From Thermodesulfitimonas autotrophica (GTDB taxonomy: Bacteria > Bacillota > Desulfotomaculia > Desulfotomaculales > Ammonificaceae), in contig NZ_RKRE01000001.1 of NCBI RefSeq assembly GCF_003815015.1, positions 1-46,459 on the forward strand: DNA of 46,459 nucleotides. The letters are read 5' to 3'. How positions within the stretch are numbered: the stretch's first letter is position 1; the number at the start of each line of letters is the position of its first letter. A program made the position numbers and the translations under genes. A model generated the notes under the pieces. That model did no database searches, was not told the DNA's origin, and saw only the letters and a program-made list of their open reading frames with translations. Below are positions 33,010-42,039 of this stretch, piece after piece.

Positions 33010-33641
33010 TGTATAAGGTCAACCTTCTGCCGCCGGAATTGGTCGCTACCGAGCCGGGCGTGTCCAGGCGGTCACCTCTCTATAATCTGCTTGTCTTCTG
33101 TGTCGGGGGGCTCTGCCTCCTCTACGTTGCTTTTCTCCTCTATCTTTTTTTCAGCCAGCTCCAGGTCCAGCAAAAACAGAAGGCCTTAGCGGCGCTTGAG
33201 CCCCAAATCCAGCAGGTGGAAAGGCTTCAGCAGCAAAGCCAGGCGCTGAGGGACCGCGCCATGGTTTGGGAAGGCATCCTGAAGGAGCGGCGGGAGTACT
33301 ACCCGCTTCTGGTTGACCTTCAGCGGGTGTTGCCGGTTGATATGTGGCTTACGCGCATTGAGCTTGGGGCTCAACCCCAGGCTCCTGGTGGGTTGCCGGC
33401 CGCTCCGGCGCAGCCCCAGGCCTCTGGCGGTGCGCCACCCCCTCTTCAGCCGGCTATACCACCGGCGCCGAACAGGCTAGTAATCGAGGGCGGGACCCGC
33501 TCCCTATCTTCGGTCGGCGTTTACATCAACAATCTTTGCCGGTTGCCCTACTTACAAAAGGTGACTTTGCGGGAAGTGACCACGGTGGGGCAGGATCACG
33601 TCACCACCTTCACTATCGAAGCGGTCTTGGGAGGAAAATAA
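33009..33641 (+). CDS. pilN: type IV pilus assembly protein PilN (210 aa)
   Basis: The protein starts MYKVNLLPPEL, the conserved PilM-binding peptide. One membrane helix (about 25-48) and a coiled coil (about 50-90) follow, then a periplasm-side domain in which a Pro- and Ala-rich linker (GGLPAAPAQPQASGGAPPP) precedes NRLVIEGGTRSLSSVGVYINNL. The ATG overlaps the pilM stop by one base (TGATG). The linker is an unusual feature compared with short PilN proteins. Confidence 0.9.
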   Translation: MYKVNLLPPELVATEPGVSRRSPLYNLLVFCVGGLCLLYVAFLLYLFFSQLQVQQKQKALAALEPQIQQVERLQQQSQALRDRAMVWEGILKERREYYPLLVDLQRVLPVDMWLTRIELGAQPQAPGGLPAAPAQPQASGGAPPPLQPAIPPAPNRLVIEGGTRSLSSVGVYINNLCRLPYLQKVTLREVTTVGQDHVTTFTIEAVLGGK

Positions 33642-33643
33642 GG

Positions 33644-34318
33644 TTGACCTGGGATAGACTCAGCCAGCGGGAAAAGTTGCTTCTGGCGCTCTTAGGAGCG
33701 ATTATCGTCTTGTATTTCTTCGGCACGTTTTTGCTCGGCCCTCAGCTAACAGCCTTTCGGGAGGTGCGGGCCGAGCTCCGGATAGCGACGGCCCGCCTGG
33801 AAAAAGGGCGGAACATCGCCGCTTCTTTTAGCCGGGAGAAGGAGGCGTTGCAGGCTGCGGCGGAGCGCCTCGCGCCCTTATCACCGCGCTTCGATATCGA
33901 TTTGGGAGACGGTGCGGTTCTGGCAGATATCGGGCTGGAGGCGGCGCGCCAGGGCGTGGCGGTGACCTTAGTCCGCCCCGGCGCGGTGGTGCAGAAGGAG
34001 CATTACCTCGCGTTACCGCTTGAGTTTGCGGTGCAGGGGGATTACCGGCGGGTGCTTAACTTCATCCGAAAGGTGGAAAACCTGGCGAGCCTTTCGGAGT
34101 TGAGACAGATAGAGATAAAGGCGTTGGTTCTATCGGAAAACCCGGGGGCGTCGCCCGCGGCAGCGGACGGGCGTGTGCGGGCGGCGTTCACGCTGGTTCT
34201 TTACGCTGCGCCGACACCCGAGAATAAGCTCCGCCTCGAAGCGTTATCTAAGTGGGTGCTGGGGCGGGACAACCCGTACCAGGCGGCCGGGACGCGGGCA
34301 CCTTATCCCGGGATTTAG
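33644..34318 (+). CDS. pilO: type IV pilus assembly protein PilO (224 aa)
   Basis: Start at TTG 33,644 with GGGAGG about 10 bases upstream; the longer frame from 33,536 overlaps pilN and is unlikely. One membrane helix (about 13-33, LLLALLGAIIVLYFFGTFLLG), a coiled coil (LRIATARLEKGRNIAASFSREKEAL) and a ferredoxin-like C-terminal domain (LPLEFAVQGDYRRVLNFIRKVENL) match PilO. It forms the alignment complex with PilN and PilM. It is the last pilus gene. Confidence 0.88.
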   Translation: MTWDRLSQREKLLLALLGAIIVLYFFGTFLLGPQLTAFREVRAELRIATARLEKGRNIAASFSREKEALQAAAERLAPLSPRFDIDLGDGAVLADIGLEAARQGVAVTLVRPGAVVQKEHYLALPLEFAVQGDYRRVLNFIRKVENLASLSELRQIEIKALVLSENPGASPAAADGRVRAAFTLVLYAAPTPENKLRLEALSKWVLGRDNPYQAAGTRAPYPGI

Positions 34319-34371
34319 GGCTGCACAGTCGATACGTAACGTCGTAGCGAATAGCTTGAAACGCTAACTCG

Positions 34372-34420
34372 GCAGGTGGCGGTAATCGACCCCGCTGATG
34401 GGGGATTTACCGCCACCTGC
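34372..34420. terminator. long hairpin between convergent pilO and abiE-type genes
   Basis: GCAGGTGGCGGTAA (34,372-34,385) pairs perfectly with TTACCGCCACCTGC (34,407-34,420), with an inner CCCC/GGGG pairing. No strong T-run follows on either strand, but position between convergent operons suggests a bidirectional transcription stop. Confidence 0.55.
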
Positions 34421-34452
34421 GCTATTTCCCCCGTATACTTCTTCGGTGCAGA

Positions 34453-35076
34453 TCATTCTGCCGGTTCGGCGATTCTTGGTTTCAAGAGGGCGGCAAGTTG
34501 CCTGCTGTACGGTTCGCCGAAACGCTGGACGAACGACCATAGCCGCGCGGCGTCAAGCTCCTCTAAATAGATATCGTCCAGCAGGGAGGCGATTCCGCGG
34601 GCATCCATCTCCCGCCTTTTCAGGTGGCGGATGTAGATCAGGTCCAGAAGCGCCTTTTCGGGCCAGGCGACGTTGGCGCGACCCTCGGAGCGGTAACCCC
34701 AGAAAAGGCGCCGCGCGATCTGGTGGTATTCGAGAGTGGTACCCTCCAGGTCGAAGGTGTAAGGCGGTCTGGTGGTCACCAGGGTTACGGTGAACGCGGT
34801 CTGGCTCAGGATGCCTTCCTGAGAGAGCGTGTACTCCAAGGAAAGGTAGCTCGGGTACCGTAGGACCATCGCCACCTCCTCGACCGAAGGCGGGGCGAAG
34901 GGGTTAGCGTACCACTCCCGCGCCAGCCGCCGGAGGATGCCGCGGGCCACCAGCCGCGCGAGCTCCACCTGCAGGTGTCCCTTGGGAAGGCCGGTCATCT
35001 GTTCCAGGTCGGAGAGGGCGAAGACCTTCTTCGCCTGGTGCTGACGGAAAAAAGCAAGCCACTCGCTCGTTTTCAT
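34453..35076 (-). CDS. AbiEi-like antitoxin/transcriptional regulator of a type IV toxin-antitoxin system (207 aa)
   Basis: The N-terminal winged helix (about 15-55; VFALSDLEQMTGLPKGHLQVELARLVARGILRRL) is followed by the AbiEi core with NPFAPPSVEEVAMVLRYPSYLSLEYTLSQEGIL and VAWPEKALLDLIYIR. In known AbiE systems this protein represses the operon and counters the nucleotidyltransferase toxin without direct binding. Its start overlaps the toxin gene by 4 bases. Here the antitoxin gene comes second, opposite to the usual abiEi-abiEii order. Confidence 0.85.
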   Translation of the reverse strand: MKTSEWLAFFRQHQAKKVFALSDLEQMTGLPKGHLQVELARLVARGILRRLAREWYANPFAPPSVEEVAMVLRYPSYLSLEYTLSQEGILSQTAFTVTLVTTRPPYTFDLEGTTLEYHQIARRLFWGYRSEGRANVAWPEKALLDLIYIRHLKRREMDARGIASLLDDIYLEELDAARLWSFVQRFGEPYSRQLAALLKPRIAEPAE

Positions 35077-35906
35077 CGTTCCGAGTCCCGGCTATCGCCT
35101 GCGCTCACCGCCGCCAGGAGGGCGGCAATCTTTGCTGCCATCTCCGGGTAACTGCTTTGGTAGAGGGCAGCGGCGGGCCGGGGGAGAAACCTCTTCATCT
35201 CCTGCGCCAGTATCACGGGGCCTTCCGTCCGGACGTGGGTAACAGCTTTAGCGAGCCCTTTTTCGAAATCAGCAGGAGTGCTCCCGTAGTCGGCTGCCTT
35301 CTGGTAGACCAGGAGGGTATTAACGGTCAGCCCCCTGTCTGCGGCCAAGTAGTGGATGTCCCAGAGGTCTCTTCCTTTGATGTATGGCCGGAGGACGACT
35401 GCCACCACCTTGTCTGCGAGGATTTCGTGCGGGCTCTCGACCCTGACGGCGGGGTTGAACGGCGGGTAATGAAGGAGCGCCAAGGAATTGTCCCGCGACG
35501 GAATATTGGCAAATTCGATATTGACCCGCAGCACCCTTCCCAGGTCGCGGGGGCGTAACCGGAGGGTGAAGCGCTTGAAGGTACCAGTCTCCTTTTGCGC
35601 TTTCACCGCTGTTTCCTCCAGGAACGGAAAGACCTCGCTCACGAAGCGGGCCAGATTCCGGATGCGGGTGCCAATTTTGCGAAAGAGGTCCGTGTCTTTG
35701 GTAGTAAAAACAAAGTCTATGTCTTCGGAATACCGGAGGTTGCCGTAAAAAAGCCGCAAAGCGGTGCCGCCTTGAAAGACTGCCGCGTTAAAAAAACGCT
35801 GCAGGCTGAAATGGGCCAAAACGGCCTTTTGCACCTCTTCGCGTAAAACCGTTTCCGCACTGACCTGCTCCCGGATGCTGCGGCGGCTTACCTCTTCCCA
35901 AAGCAT
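35073..35906 (-). CDS. AbiEii-like nucleotidyltransferase toxin (277 aa)
   Basis: The nucleotidyltransferase core is shown by FQGGTALRLFYG (44-55) and YSEDIDF (59-65), where Asp62 and Asp64 would bind metal, followed by HEILADKVVAVVLRPYIKGRDLWDIHYL. This is the AbiEii/DUF1814 pattern. Such toxins transfer nucleotides to tRNA or other acceptors; the target here is unknown. It is the first gene of a two-gene minus-strand operon behind a good promoter. A role as phage defence or maintenance module is inferred from the family. Confidence 0.88.
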   Translation of the reverse strand: MLWEEVSRRSIREQVSAETVLREEVQKAVLAHFSLQRFFNAAVFQGGTALRLFYGNLRYSEDIDFVFTTKDTDLFRKIGTRIRNLARFVSEVFPFLEETAVKAQKETGTFKRFTLRLRPRDLGRVLRVNIEFANIPSRDNSLALLHYPPFNPAVRVESPHEILADKVVAVVLRPYIKGRDLWDIHYLAADRGLTVNTLLVYQKAADYGSTPADFEKGLAKAVTHVRTEGPVILAQEMKRFLPRPAAALYQSSYPEMAAKIAALLAAVSAGDSRDSER

Positions 35907-35926
35907 CGCTAACCCCCTGCCTTCTT

Positions 35927-35962
35927 ACTTTATAAACTAAACGTTTTTGTTAATTTTGTCAA
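35927..35962 (-). promoter_or_regulatory. promoter of the abiE-like pair
   Basis: On the minus strand TTGACA (35,962-35,957) is followed after 17 bases by TAGTTT and then TTATAA in an A+T-rich stretch, about 30-50 bases before the ATG. The AGGGGG ribosome binding site lies before the start at 35,906. The rest of 35,963-36,335 holds no gene or structure that I can support. Confidence 0.5.
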
Positions 35963-36335
35963 GTGTAATTCCCGGGTGCAGGGAAGGTAAAAGTACCGTT
36001 AAAGCAGGGTGGCCTCCACTATCTGCCGCAAGCCGTTTTGAAACGCTTGGGTTTATTTGCGGCGGCGATTAGCTGTTATGCGTGAGAGAAGAACTGAAAA
36101 TGGGAGGCAGGAAAACGGGGAAAGATAGAGTAAAAAGATAGTAGCCTTTCCGACGCAACGGTGGGTAGCGGCGAGGGCTGGCGAACTTGGGTTGTACGGC
36201 GGTTAGGCTTTTTACCTATTGTGACGTCGTTAACGGTAATGGAAGGGGTAAATAAAATGGGGAAAGGCCCGGAACTGCGGTTTTTGCGAATTGTAAAAGG
36301 GCGATTAGCGGGCGGATGTTTGGGAGGTAAAGCAG

Positions 36336-37712
36336 TTGTTTGATAAGGATGTGTTAGAAGAGGTTCTCGGGGTGGCCCTGGCGCGGGGCGGGAGCTTCGC
36401 CGATCTTTTTATCGAGGAGCGGCAGAGCACGCTCATTGCTCTTGAAGATAGCCGGGTTGAGCGGGTGCAGATAGGGCGCGATTGCGGTGCGGGCGTCCGG
36501 GTGCTTTCCGGAGAGAGCACGGCCTACGCCTACACGAACGACTTAAGCCGCGAAGGGCTGCTCCAGGCGGCGGAGACGGCGGCGCGGGCGCTGAACCTCG
36601 GGCGGGAGGCGGTGGTGCGGGCGCTGCGGCCGGAAACCGCGCCGCAACCGGTTAAAGAGGAAGTAGCGCTGGAGGAGAAAGTGGCGGCGGTAACCGCGGC
36701 GGATAAGGCGGCGCGGGCGGTCGGCGGGGCGGTGCGGCAGGTGCTGGTCGGTTACGGCGACGTGGCGCAGCGAGTCACGGTGGCGAACAGCGAGGGCGTC
36801 TTTGTTGAGGAGGAGCGGCACCGCCTCCGCTTCACGGTCAACGTGGTGGCGGCCGAGGGGGGCGTGATCCAGACGGGTTTCGAGGCGGTGGGTAGCACGG
36901 CGCCCTTCGCGGCTACTTTCAGGGAGCGGTCGCCGGAGGAAGTGGCTCAGGTGGCGGCCCAGAGGGCGGTAGCGCTGGTTCACGCGCCGCCGGCACCGGC
37001 GGGCAGGATGACCGTGGTCTTGGCCGGGGAGGCGGGGGGCACGATGGTGCACGAGGCCTGCGGCCACGGGCTTGAAGCGGACCTGGTGCAGAAGGGGCTC
37101 TCGGTTTACGGCGGCAAGAAAGGGGATCTGGTGGCCGGGGAGACGGTGACCGTGATTGATGATGCTACCCTCCCCGGGAAGTATGGTTCCTACCGGTTTG
37201 ACGACGAGGGGGTTAAGGCGCGACCGGTAGTATTGATCGAAAACGGTTACTTAAAGGATTACCTTTACGACCGGCGGACCAGCGGTCGGGACGGGCGGGA
37301 GTCGAACGGCCACGGGCGGCGCGAATCCTACCAGCACAAGCCCATTCCGCGGATGGCTAATACCTACATTAAGCCCGGGAAGACGCCGCCCGAGGAAATT
37401 ATCCGGGAAGCAAAGAAAGGCTTTTTGGTTAAAAAAATGGGTGGCGGCCAGGTGAATACCACCAACGGGGACTTTGTCTTCGAGGTGGCTGAGGGTTACC
37501 TTATTGAGGATGGTGATGTAGGGCCATTGGTCCGGGGCGCCACGCTCACCGGGAACGGCCCCGAGGTGCTGAAAAAGGTAGCTCTTGTGGGACGGGACCT
37601 GGGCTTCACCGTAGGCACCTGCGGCAAGGACGGCCAGGGGGTGCCGGTGAGTGACGCGCAGCCCACCCTCCTGGTGCCGGAACTGATTGTGGGCGGCACG
37701 GGACGGCGGTAG
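36336..37712 (+). CDS. tldD: TldD metalloprotease (458 aa)
   Basis: TldD is the protease subunit of the TldD-TldE complex. The zinc site HEACGHGLE (His at about 238) lies in MVHEACGHGLEADLV. Further family blocks are AYAYTNDLSREGLLQAAE, GTYRFDDEG-like YGSYRFDDEGV, SNGHGRRESYQHKPIPRM and the C-terminal VGTCGKDGQGVPVSDAQPTLL. The TTG start has GGGAGG upstream. TldD-TldE degrades or matures small peptides, including some RiPP precursors. Its partner follows after 145 bases. Confidence 0.94.
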   Translation: MFDKDVLEEVLGVALARGGSFADLFIEERQSTLIALEDSRVERVQIGRDCGAGVRVLSGESTAYAYTNDLSREGLLQAAETAARALNLGREAVVRALRPETAPQPVKEEVALEEKVAAVTAADKAARAVGGAVRQVLVGYGDVAQRVTVANSEGVFVEEERHRLRFTVNVVAAEGGVIQTGFEAVGSTAPFAATFRERSPEEVAQVAAQRAVALVHAPPAPAGRMTVVLAGEAGGTMVHEACGHGLEADLVQKGLSVYGGKKGDLVAGETVTVIDDATLPGKYGSYRFDDEGVKARPVVLIENGYLKDYLYDRRTSGRDGRESNGHGRRESYQHKPIPRMANTYIKPGKTPPEEIIREAKKGFLVKKMGGGQVNTTNGDFVFEVAEGYLIEDGDVGPLVRGATLTGNGPEVLKKVALVGRDLGFTVGTCGKDGQGVPVSDAQPTLLVPELIVGGTGRR

Positions 37713-37857
37713 CGGGGATTCGGAAGACAGCAGGGTGGCGGGTGGGCCGGAACAAGCGCAACGCGTCCGGTGCAAAAGTGGTGCGGCGGCGGTCGGAGAC
37801 GCCCTCCCGCCAGGTCTGAATGTAGTAAGGTAGAACGCAAAGTTGGAGGCGGTTGCG

Positions 37858-39201
37858 TTGCCGGAAGAGCTTCTGAAGGTTGCGGAGGCGGCGGTGGCGG
37901 CGGCGATGCGGCGGGGTGCCAGCGCTGCGGAGGCTTACGTGAGCGCGGGGCGGGAGCTCACCGTTGAGGTGCGCCACGGGCAGATCGAGACGCTGAAGCA
38001 GGCGGAGGAGAAAGGGATCGGGGTCCGGGTGCTCCGGGGGGAGCAGGTTGGTTTTGCTTTCGGAACCGAGCTCTCCCGGGAGGCGGTAGCGAACGTGGTA
38101 GAGCGGGCGCTAACGGCTGCGCTTTACACCGGCGCGGACGCGCACCAGCGCCTGCCGGAACCAGGCGGGCCTTACCCGGAACAGGATCTCTACGATGCGG
38201 CCATCGACGGGGCGACGCTCGAGGAAAAGATTGGGCTTGCCCGGCGGATGGAAGGCGCGGCGCTGGCCTTCGACGGGCGGGTAAAGGTGATTGAGAGCTC
38301 GACCTATCAGGAGGGAGGCGGCACGGTCGCCATCGTTAATTCCCGTGGCATCGCGGCTGCTTACCGGGACGCAGCCTGCGGGCTCTATATCAGCTTGGCG
38401 GCAGAGCAAGACGGGCAGAGTGAGACCGGCTACGCTCTCTGGTTCGGGAGGCGCTTTGGGGAGCTCAATCCTGAAGGGCTGGGGCGGGAGGCCGCAGCGC
38501 GCGCGGTGCGGCTTTTAGGGGCTAAGGCCGCCACAACCTGCAGCGTGCCGGTAGTTTTCGACCCTTACGTGGCCGCGGATATCATCGGTCTTTTAGGCCC
38601 GGCGCTGACGGCGGAGGCGGTGCAGCGCGGGCGCTCCCTTTTTGCGGGCAAAGTGGGGCAGCAGGTGGCGGCGACCGGGGTAAGCCTGGTTGACGACGGG
38701 ACCTATCCCGGCGGGCTGCGGACGGCGCCTTGCGACGGCGAGGGGGTTCCGACAAGGCGCACGGTGCTGGTGCAGGGAGGAGTGCTGCAGGGCTATCTTT
38801 ACGACAGCTATACGGCGGCAAAAGAAGGGCGCGCCTCGACGGGGAACGCGGTCCGGGGCTCCTTCCGGTCTATGCCGGCGGTGGGCACGACGAATTTTTA
38901 CTTGGAGCCGGGCACTTCCTCCCCCGAAGAATTAATTGCCGGCGTCCAGGATGGCCTTTACGTGATGGAAGTGATGGGGATGCACACCGCGAACCCGATA
39001 TCGGGCGATTTTTCAGTCGGAGCGGCGGGAATGTGGATTAAGGACGGCGCGTTCGCCTATCCGGTGCGTGGGGTGGTCATCGCGGGTAACATGCTGGAGC
39101 TGCTAAGGCAGGTAGATGGGGTGGGAGCTGACCTCCGCTTTTTCGGCGGCCGGGGCGCTCCGACCTTCCGCGTGGCGGCGCTGCGCATAAGTGGGAAGTA
39201 G
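37858..39201 (+). CDS. tldE: TldE/PmbA, partner of TldD (447 aa)
   Basis: The protein has the TldE fold without the HExxxH zinc motif: LTVEVRHGQIETLKQAEEKGIGVRV, SSTYQEGGGTVAIVNSRG, SLVDDGTYPGGLRTAPCDGEG, NFYLEPGTSSPEELIAGVQDGLYV and HTANPISGDFSVGAAG. I put the start at TTG 37,858 because GGAGGC lies 7 bases upstream; TTG 37,843 overlaps that ribosome binding site. Together with TldD it makes a hollow heterodimeric protease. Confidence 0.92.
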   Translation: MPEELLKVAEAAVAAAMRRGASAAEAYVSAGRELTVEVRHGQIETLKQAEEKGIGVRVLRGEQVGFAFGTELSREAVANVVERALTAALYTGADAHQRLPEPGGPYPEQDLYDAAIDGATLEEKIGLARRMEGAALAFDGRVKVIESSTYQEGGGTVAIVNSRGIAAAYRDAACGLYISLAAEQDGQSETGYALWFGRRFGELNPEGLGREAAARAVRLLGAKAATTCSVPVVFDPYVAADIIGLLGPALTAEAVQRGRSLFAGKVGQQVAATGVSLVDDGTYPGGLRTAPCDGEGVPTRRTVLVQGGVLQGYLYDSYTAAKEGRASTGNAVRGSFRSMPAVGTTNFYLEPGTSSPEELIAGVQDGLYVMEVMGMHTANPISGDFSVGAAGMWIKDGAFAYPVRGVVIAGNMLELLRQVDGVGADLRFFGGRGAPTFRVAALRISGK

Positions 39202-39210
39202 TGGGGCGGG

Positions 39211-39663
39211 ATGGAGGCTGAAGAAGTGACGAAGGTGCTGGTTCTGCACGGGCCGAATTTGAACCTGCTCGGGCGGCGGGAGCCGGAGGTTTACGGGAAG
39301 ATGACGCTCGCGGAGATTGACGCGCGGCTGCGGGCGCTCGGGGCGGAGCTTCAGGTGGCGGTGGAAACTTTCCAGTCGAACCATGAAGGAGAGTTGATTG
39401 ATAAACTGCAACAGACGGACGCGAGTGCGGTGGTAATCAATCCGGGGGCGCTGACGCACTACAGCATCGCCCTGCGGGACGCGATTGCGGCCGTTGGGTT
39501 GCCGACGGTTGAGGTGCACCTTTCGAACATTTACCGGCGGGAGGAGTTCCGCCACCACTCGGTGATTGCCCCGGTTGCCGCCGGGCAGATCAGCGGCTTT
39601 GGGGCCGAAAGCTACCTGTTAGGTCTGCGGGCGGCGGTTGCCCTGGTCAAAAAGGAGGCTTAA
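39211..39663 (+). CDS. aroQ: 3-dehydroquinate dehydratase, type II (150 aa)
   Basis: This enzyme turns 3-dehydroquinate into 3-dehydroshikimate and completes the step between AroB and AroE encoded 24 kb upstream. Signatures are [18 protein letters not shown] (with the active tyrosine), [30 protein letters not shown] and [18 protein letters not shown] (catalytic His). The length is typical for the dodecameric type II enzyme. ATG 39,211 is used; GTG 39,226 is a possible alternative. Confidence 0.96.
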   Translation: MEAEEVTKVLVLHGPNLNLLGRREPEVYGKMTLAEIDARLRALGAELQVAVETFQSNHEGELIDKLQQTDASAVVINPGALTHYSIALRDAIAAVGLPTVEVHLSNIYRREEFRHHSVIAPVAAGQISGFGAESYLLGLRAAVALVKKEA

Positions 39664-39667
39664 TTCT

Positions 39668-40759
39668 CTGACGGCGAGCTTTGTTGCGGGGCGTTTGGCG
39701 CGGTTGCGCGAAAGATTTGCGGCGGCCGGCGTGCAAGGAATTCTGGTCACCGGCCGCGAAAATGTTTTTTATCTGAGCGGGTTTAGCGGCTCTGCCGGGG
39801 TTCTGCTGCTCGACGCGACGCAAGAGGTGCTCCTCACCGACGGCCGCTACGTGGAGCAGGCCCGGCGCGAGTGCCCCGGTTTTGCGGTAGTGGAAGCAAA
39901 GCGGCCGTGGCCGGACGGGGTGGCGGCGCTGGTCCGGGAAAGCGGCCTGCGATGCCTGGGGATAGAGGCGGCAAACGTCACTTACGACCGGTGGGCCAAG
40001 CTGGCTGGGGCGCTTGCGGGTGTGGAATTGGTGCCGCTTTCGGGCCTAGTGGAGGAACTCCGGATGGTGAAAGAGCCGGCGGAGATAGCGCTGGTTCGGG
40101 AGGCGGTCCGTCTTGTGGATGAGATCTTCGCCCGGTGCCTGGCGGCGCTGCATCCTGGGGTGCGGGAACGCGACTGGGCGCTCGAGCTTGAGTTTGCGCT
40201 GCGGCGGGCCGGCGCAGAACGGGCGGCCTTTGAGTTTATCGTCGCTTCGGGGTGGCGGGCGGCGCTGCCGCACGGGGTGGCTTCGGAGAAGGAGATCGCT
40301 CCCGGGGAATTGGTGGTCATCGATTGCGGGGCGGTCGTTGGCGGCTACCACTCCGATTTCACCCGGACCGTGGCGGTGGGTGCGGCTTCACCTTGGCAGC
40401 GAGAAGTCTACCGCGCGGTTCTGGCCGCGCAGCAGGCGGCAATCGCCGCTATCAAACCCGGCGTTACCGCCGGAGAGATTGACCGGGTGGCGCGGTCGGT
40501 GCTGACGGAGCACGGCTACGGCGAGTTCTTTACCCACAGCACCGGCCACGGCCTGGGCCTAGCGATCCACGAGGAGCCGCGCCTCGCTGAGGGCGTGGAA
40601 ACGCTCCTGGCGCCGGGGATGGTGGTGACGGTCGAACCCGGTGTTTACCTGCCGGGGCAGGGCGGCGTCCGCATCGAGGATGTGGTGGTGGTAACCCCCG
40701 AGGGCGCCGAGGTGTTGACGGCAACTCCGAAGGAGGAGTTGTTAATAACAGGTAGATGA
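39668..40759 (+). CDS. pepQ: Xaa-Pro dipeptidase/aminopeptidase, M24B family (about 363 aa)
   Basis: The creatinase-like N-terminal domain ([33 protein letters not shown] in the sequence) is followed by the pita-bread domain with metal ligands in [17 protein letters not shown] (two Asp), [15 protein letters not shown] (His), VEPGVYLPG (Glu) and VRIEDVVVV (Glu). It removes the residue before proline. The start is odd: no ATG, GTG or TTG sits at the right distance from the strong AAGGAGG (39,651-39,657). CTG 39,668 fits best; TTG 39,638 and TTG 39,695 are the standard-codon choices. It neighbours efp, as in many Firmicutes. Confidence 0.9.
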   Translation: MTASFVAGRLARLRERFAAAGVQGILVTGRENVFYLSGFSGSAGVLLLDATQEVLLTDGRYVEQARRECPGFAVVEAKRPWPDGVAALVRESGLRCLGIEAANVTYDRWAKLAGALAGVELVPLSGLVEELRMVKEPAEIALVREAVRLVDEIFARCLAALHPGVRERDWALELEFALRRAGAERAAFEFIVASGWRAALPHGVASEKEIAPGELVVIDCGAVVGGYHSDFTRTVAVGAASPWQREVYRAVLAAQQAAIAAIKPGVTAGEIDRVARSVLTEHGYGEFFTHSTGHGLGLAIHEEPRLAEGVETLLAPGMVVTVEPGVYLPGQGGVRIEDVVVVTPEGAEVLTATPKEELLITGR

Positions 40760-40787
40760 CGGAAAAGATTTTGCGGGAGGGGAGAAT

Positions 40788-41345
40788 TTGATTTCCACCA
40801 ACGATTTTCGCACGGGCTTGACGATTGAGCTCGAGGGCGACATCTACCAGGTGATCGAATTCCTGCACGTGAAACCCGGGAAGGGTTCGCCCTTCGTCCG
40901 CTCGAAACTCCGCAACCTGCGCACGGGAGCGGTTATCGAGCGGACTTTCAACGCGGGAGAGAAGGTGCCGCGGGCGCACCTGGAGCGGCGGCCTTCGCAG
41001 TACCTCTATAACGACGGGAGCAGTTATTACTTTATGGATATGGAAAACTTCGAGCAGCTCGCTCTCGGAAGGGCCGAGCTTGGTGACGCGGTCAACTACT
41101 TGAAAGAAAACATGGAGGTGTTCGTGCTCGACTACCAAGGGAAGGTGCTCGGCGTTGAACTTCCCAACACGGTGGAGCTCCAGGTGGTGGAAACGACACC
41201 GGGCATCAGGGGCGACACGGCTACCGGCGGGTCGAAACCGGCAAAGCTCGAAACCGGGCTTGTGGTGCAGGTACCGCTTTTTGTCGAGGAGGGCGACGTG
41301 ATCCAGGTGGATACCCGCACGGGAGAGTATCTGAAGCGGGTGTAA
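40788..41345 (+). CDS. efp: translation elongation factor P (185 aa)
   Basis: EF-P relieves ribosome stalling at proline runs. All three domains are present: the KOW-like domain with the tip Lys32 in [13 protein letters not shown], the middle OB domain ([12 protein letters not shown]), and the C-terminal OB domain with the family signature around [22 protein letters not shown]. The TTG start is preceded by GGGAGGGGAG. It is the standard partner of the upstream peptidase gene in Firmicutes. Confidence 0.97.
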   Translation: MISTNDFRTGLTIELEGDIYQVIEFLHVKPGKGSPFVRSKLRNLRTGAVIERTFNAGEKVPRAHLERRPSQYLYNDGSSYYFMDMENFEQLALGRAELGDAVNYLKENMEVFVLDYQGKVLGVELPNTVELQVVETTPGIRGDTATGGSKPAKLETGLVVQVPLFVEEGDVIQVDTRTGEYLKRV

Positions 41346-41503
41346 AGAGAACACCTGCCAGTGGGTGCCGGGCGGTGCGTTTATTACCAAAAACAGCGTC
41401 TGCGGGCGGATTTGCCAGGTTTTGCGGTGTCGCGATTAAAATCGCCCACCCCGGTCAATACTACTTGTCAGGCTGAACCATTTGGAAAACGGGGGTAGGT
41501 AAA

Positions 41504-41848
41504 GTGGGCGATGTGCGTGCGCGGGTGGCCTACGTTAAGGGGCTGCTGAGCGGGCTCGGCACCGACGGGGCTTCGAAGGAGGCGCGGCTCGTCCAGGAGA
41601 TTATCAGGGTCCTGGGCGAGTTTGCGGAGGAGATCGAGGAATTGAAAAGCGCCCAGAAGGACGCCGAGGACTACATCCGGGCGCTCGACGAGGATCTCTA
41701 CACCGTAGAGACGGCCATCTTCGGCGAGGAGGAGATGCCTGCCGATCTGGAGGAGGAACCGGCCGGGACCGAAGGGCCGGGCGAGAGGATACCGCTACGG
41801 TCCGTAGAAGCTGAGGCCCTGAGGGTTGATGCTGCGGACATCCTTTGA
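41504..41848 (+). CDS. CD1247-type domain protein (114 aa)
   Basis: The first 75 residues (VRARVAYVKGLLSGLGTDGASKEARLVQEIIRVLGEFAEEIEEL) match the short helical domain found at the N-terminus of the C. difficile CD1247 family, as I recall it; such genes commonly follow efp. The remainder is acidic and probably disordered. The GTG start has GGGGGTAGG upstream. The function is unknown. A terminator follows at 41,936. Confidence 0.75.
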   Translation: MGDVRARVAYVKGLLSGLGTDGASKEARLVQEIIRVLGEFAEEIEELKSAQKDAEDYIRALDEDLYTVETAIFGEEEMPADLEEEPAGTEGPGERIPLRSVEAEALRVDAADIL

Positions 41849-41935
41849 AAGGGCCTCTTTTGGGGCTACTGAGCGGGCTTTCGCAAAGCAGGTAGTTAGG
41901 TTCAGGTTTACCAGAGCAGATTACGTAACCAGGAG

Positions 41936-41965
41936 AAGGGGTTTCGCAAGAAGCCCCTTTTTAAT
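41936..41965 (+). terminator. rho-independent terminator before spoIIIA
   Basis: AAGGGG (41,936-41,941) plus TTC pair with GAA and CCCCTT (to 41,959) across a GCAA loop with one mismatch, followed by TTTTAATTT. It separates the efp transcript from the sporulation operon. Confidence 0.75.
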
Positions 41966-41986
41966 TTGGGGCAACGGGGAAGGGCT

Positions 41987-42015
41987 GTCATAATCTTCTG
42001 CTGAAGGCATAAACC
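41987..42015 (+). promoter_or_regulatory. probable sigma-E promoter of the spoIIIA operon
   Basis: GTCATAAT (41,987-41,994) matches the sigma-E -35 consensus at 7 of 8 places, and CATAAACC (42,008-42,015) carries the CATA of the -10 box; the 13-base gap is in range. spoIIIA is transcribed by sigma-E in B. subtilis, and the GAGGGGGG ribosome binding site follows directly. Confidence 0.55.
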
Positions 42016-42039
42016 TTATCCCGAGGGGGGACAAACCCG

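Noticed and set aside
33536-33643. Upstream extension of pilO into pilN
   Set aside because: The TTG at 33,644 has a ribosome binding site and the family N-terminus; the extension is out-of-frame pilN sequence.
36100-36335. Possible cyclic-di-GMP (GEMM) riboswitch before tldD
   Set aside because: Short resemblances (GACGCAA, GGGTAGCGG) are present, but the conserved order and pairing of the GEMM core could not be matched.
36161-36343. 60-residue frame before tldD
   Set aside because: It has no ribosome binding site, poor composition and overlaps the tldD start.
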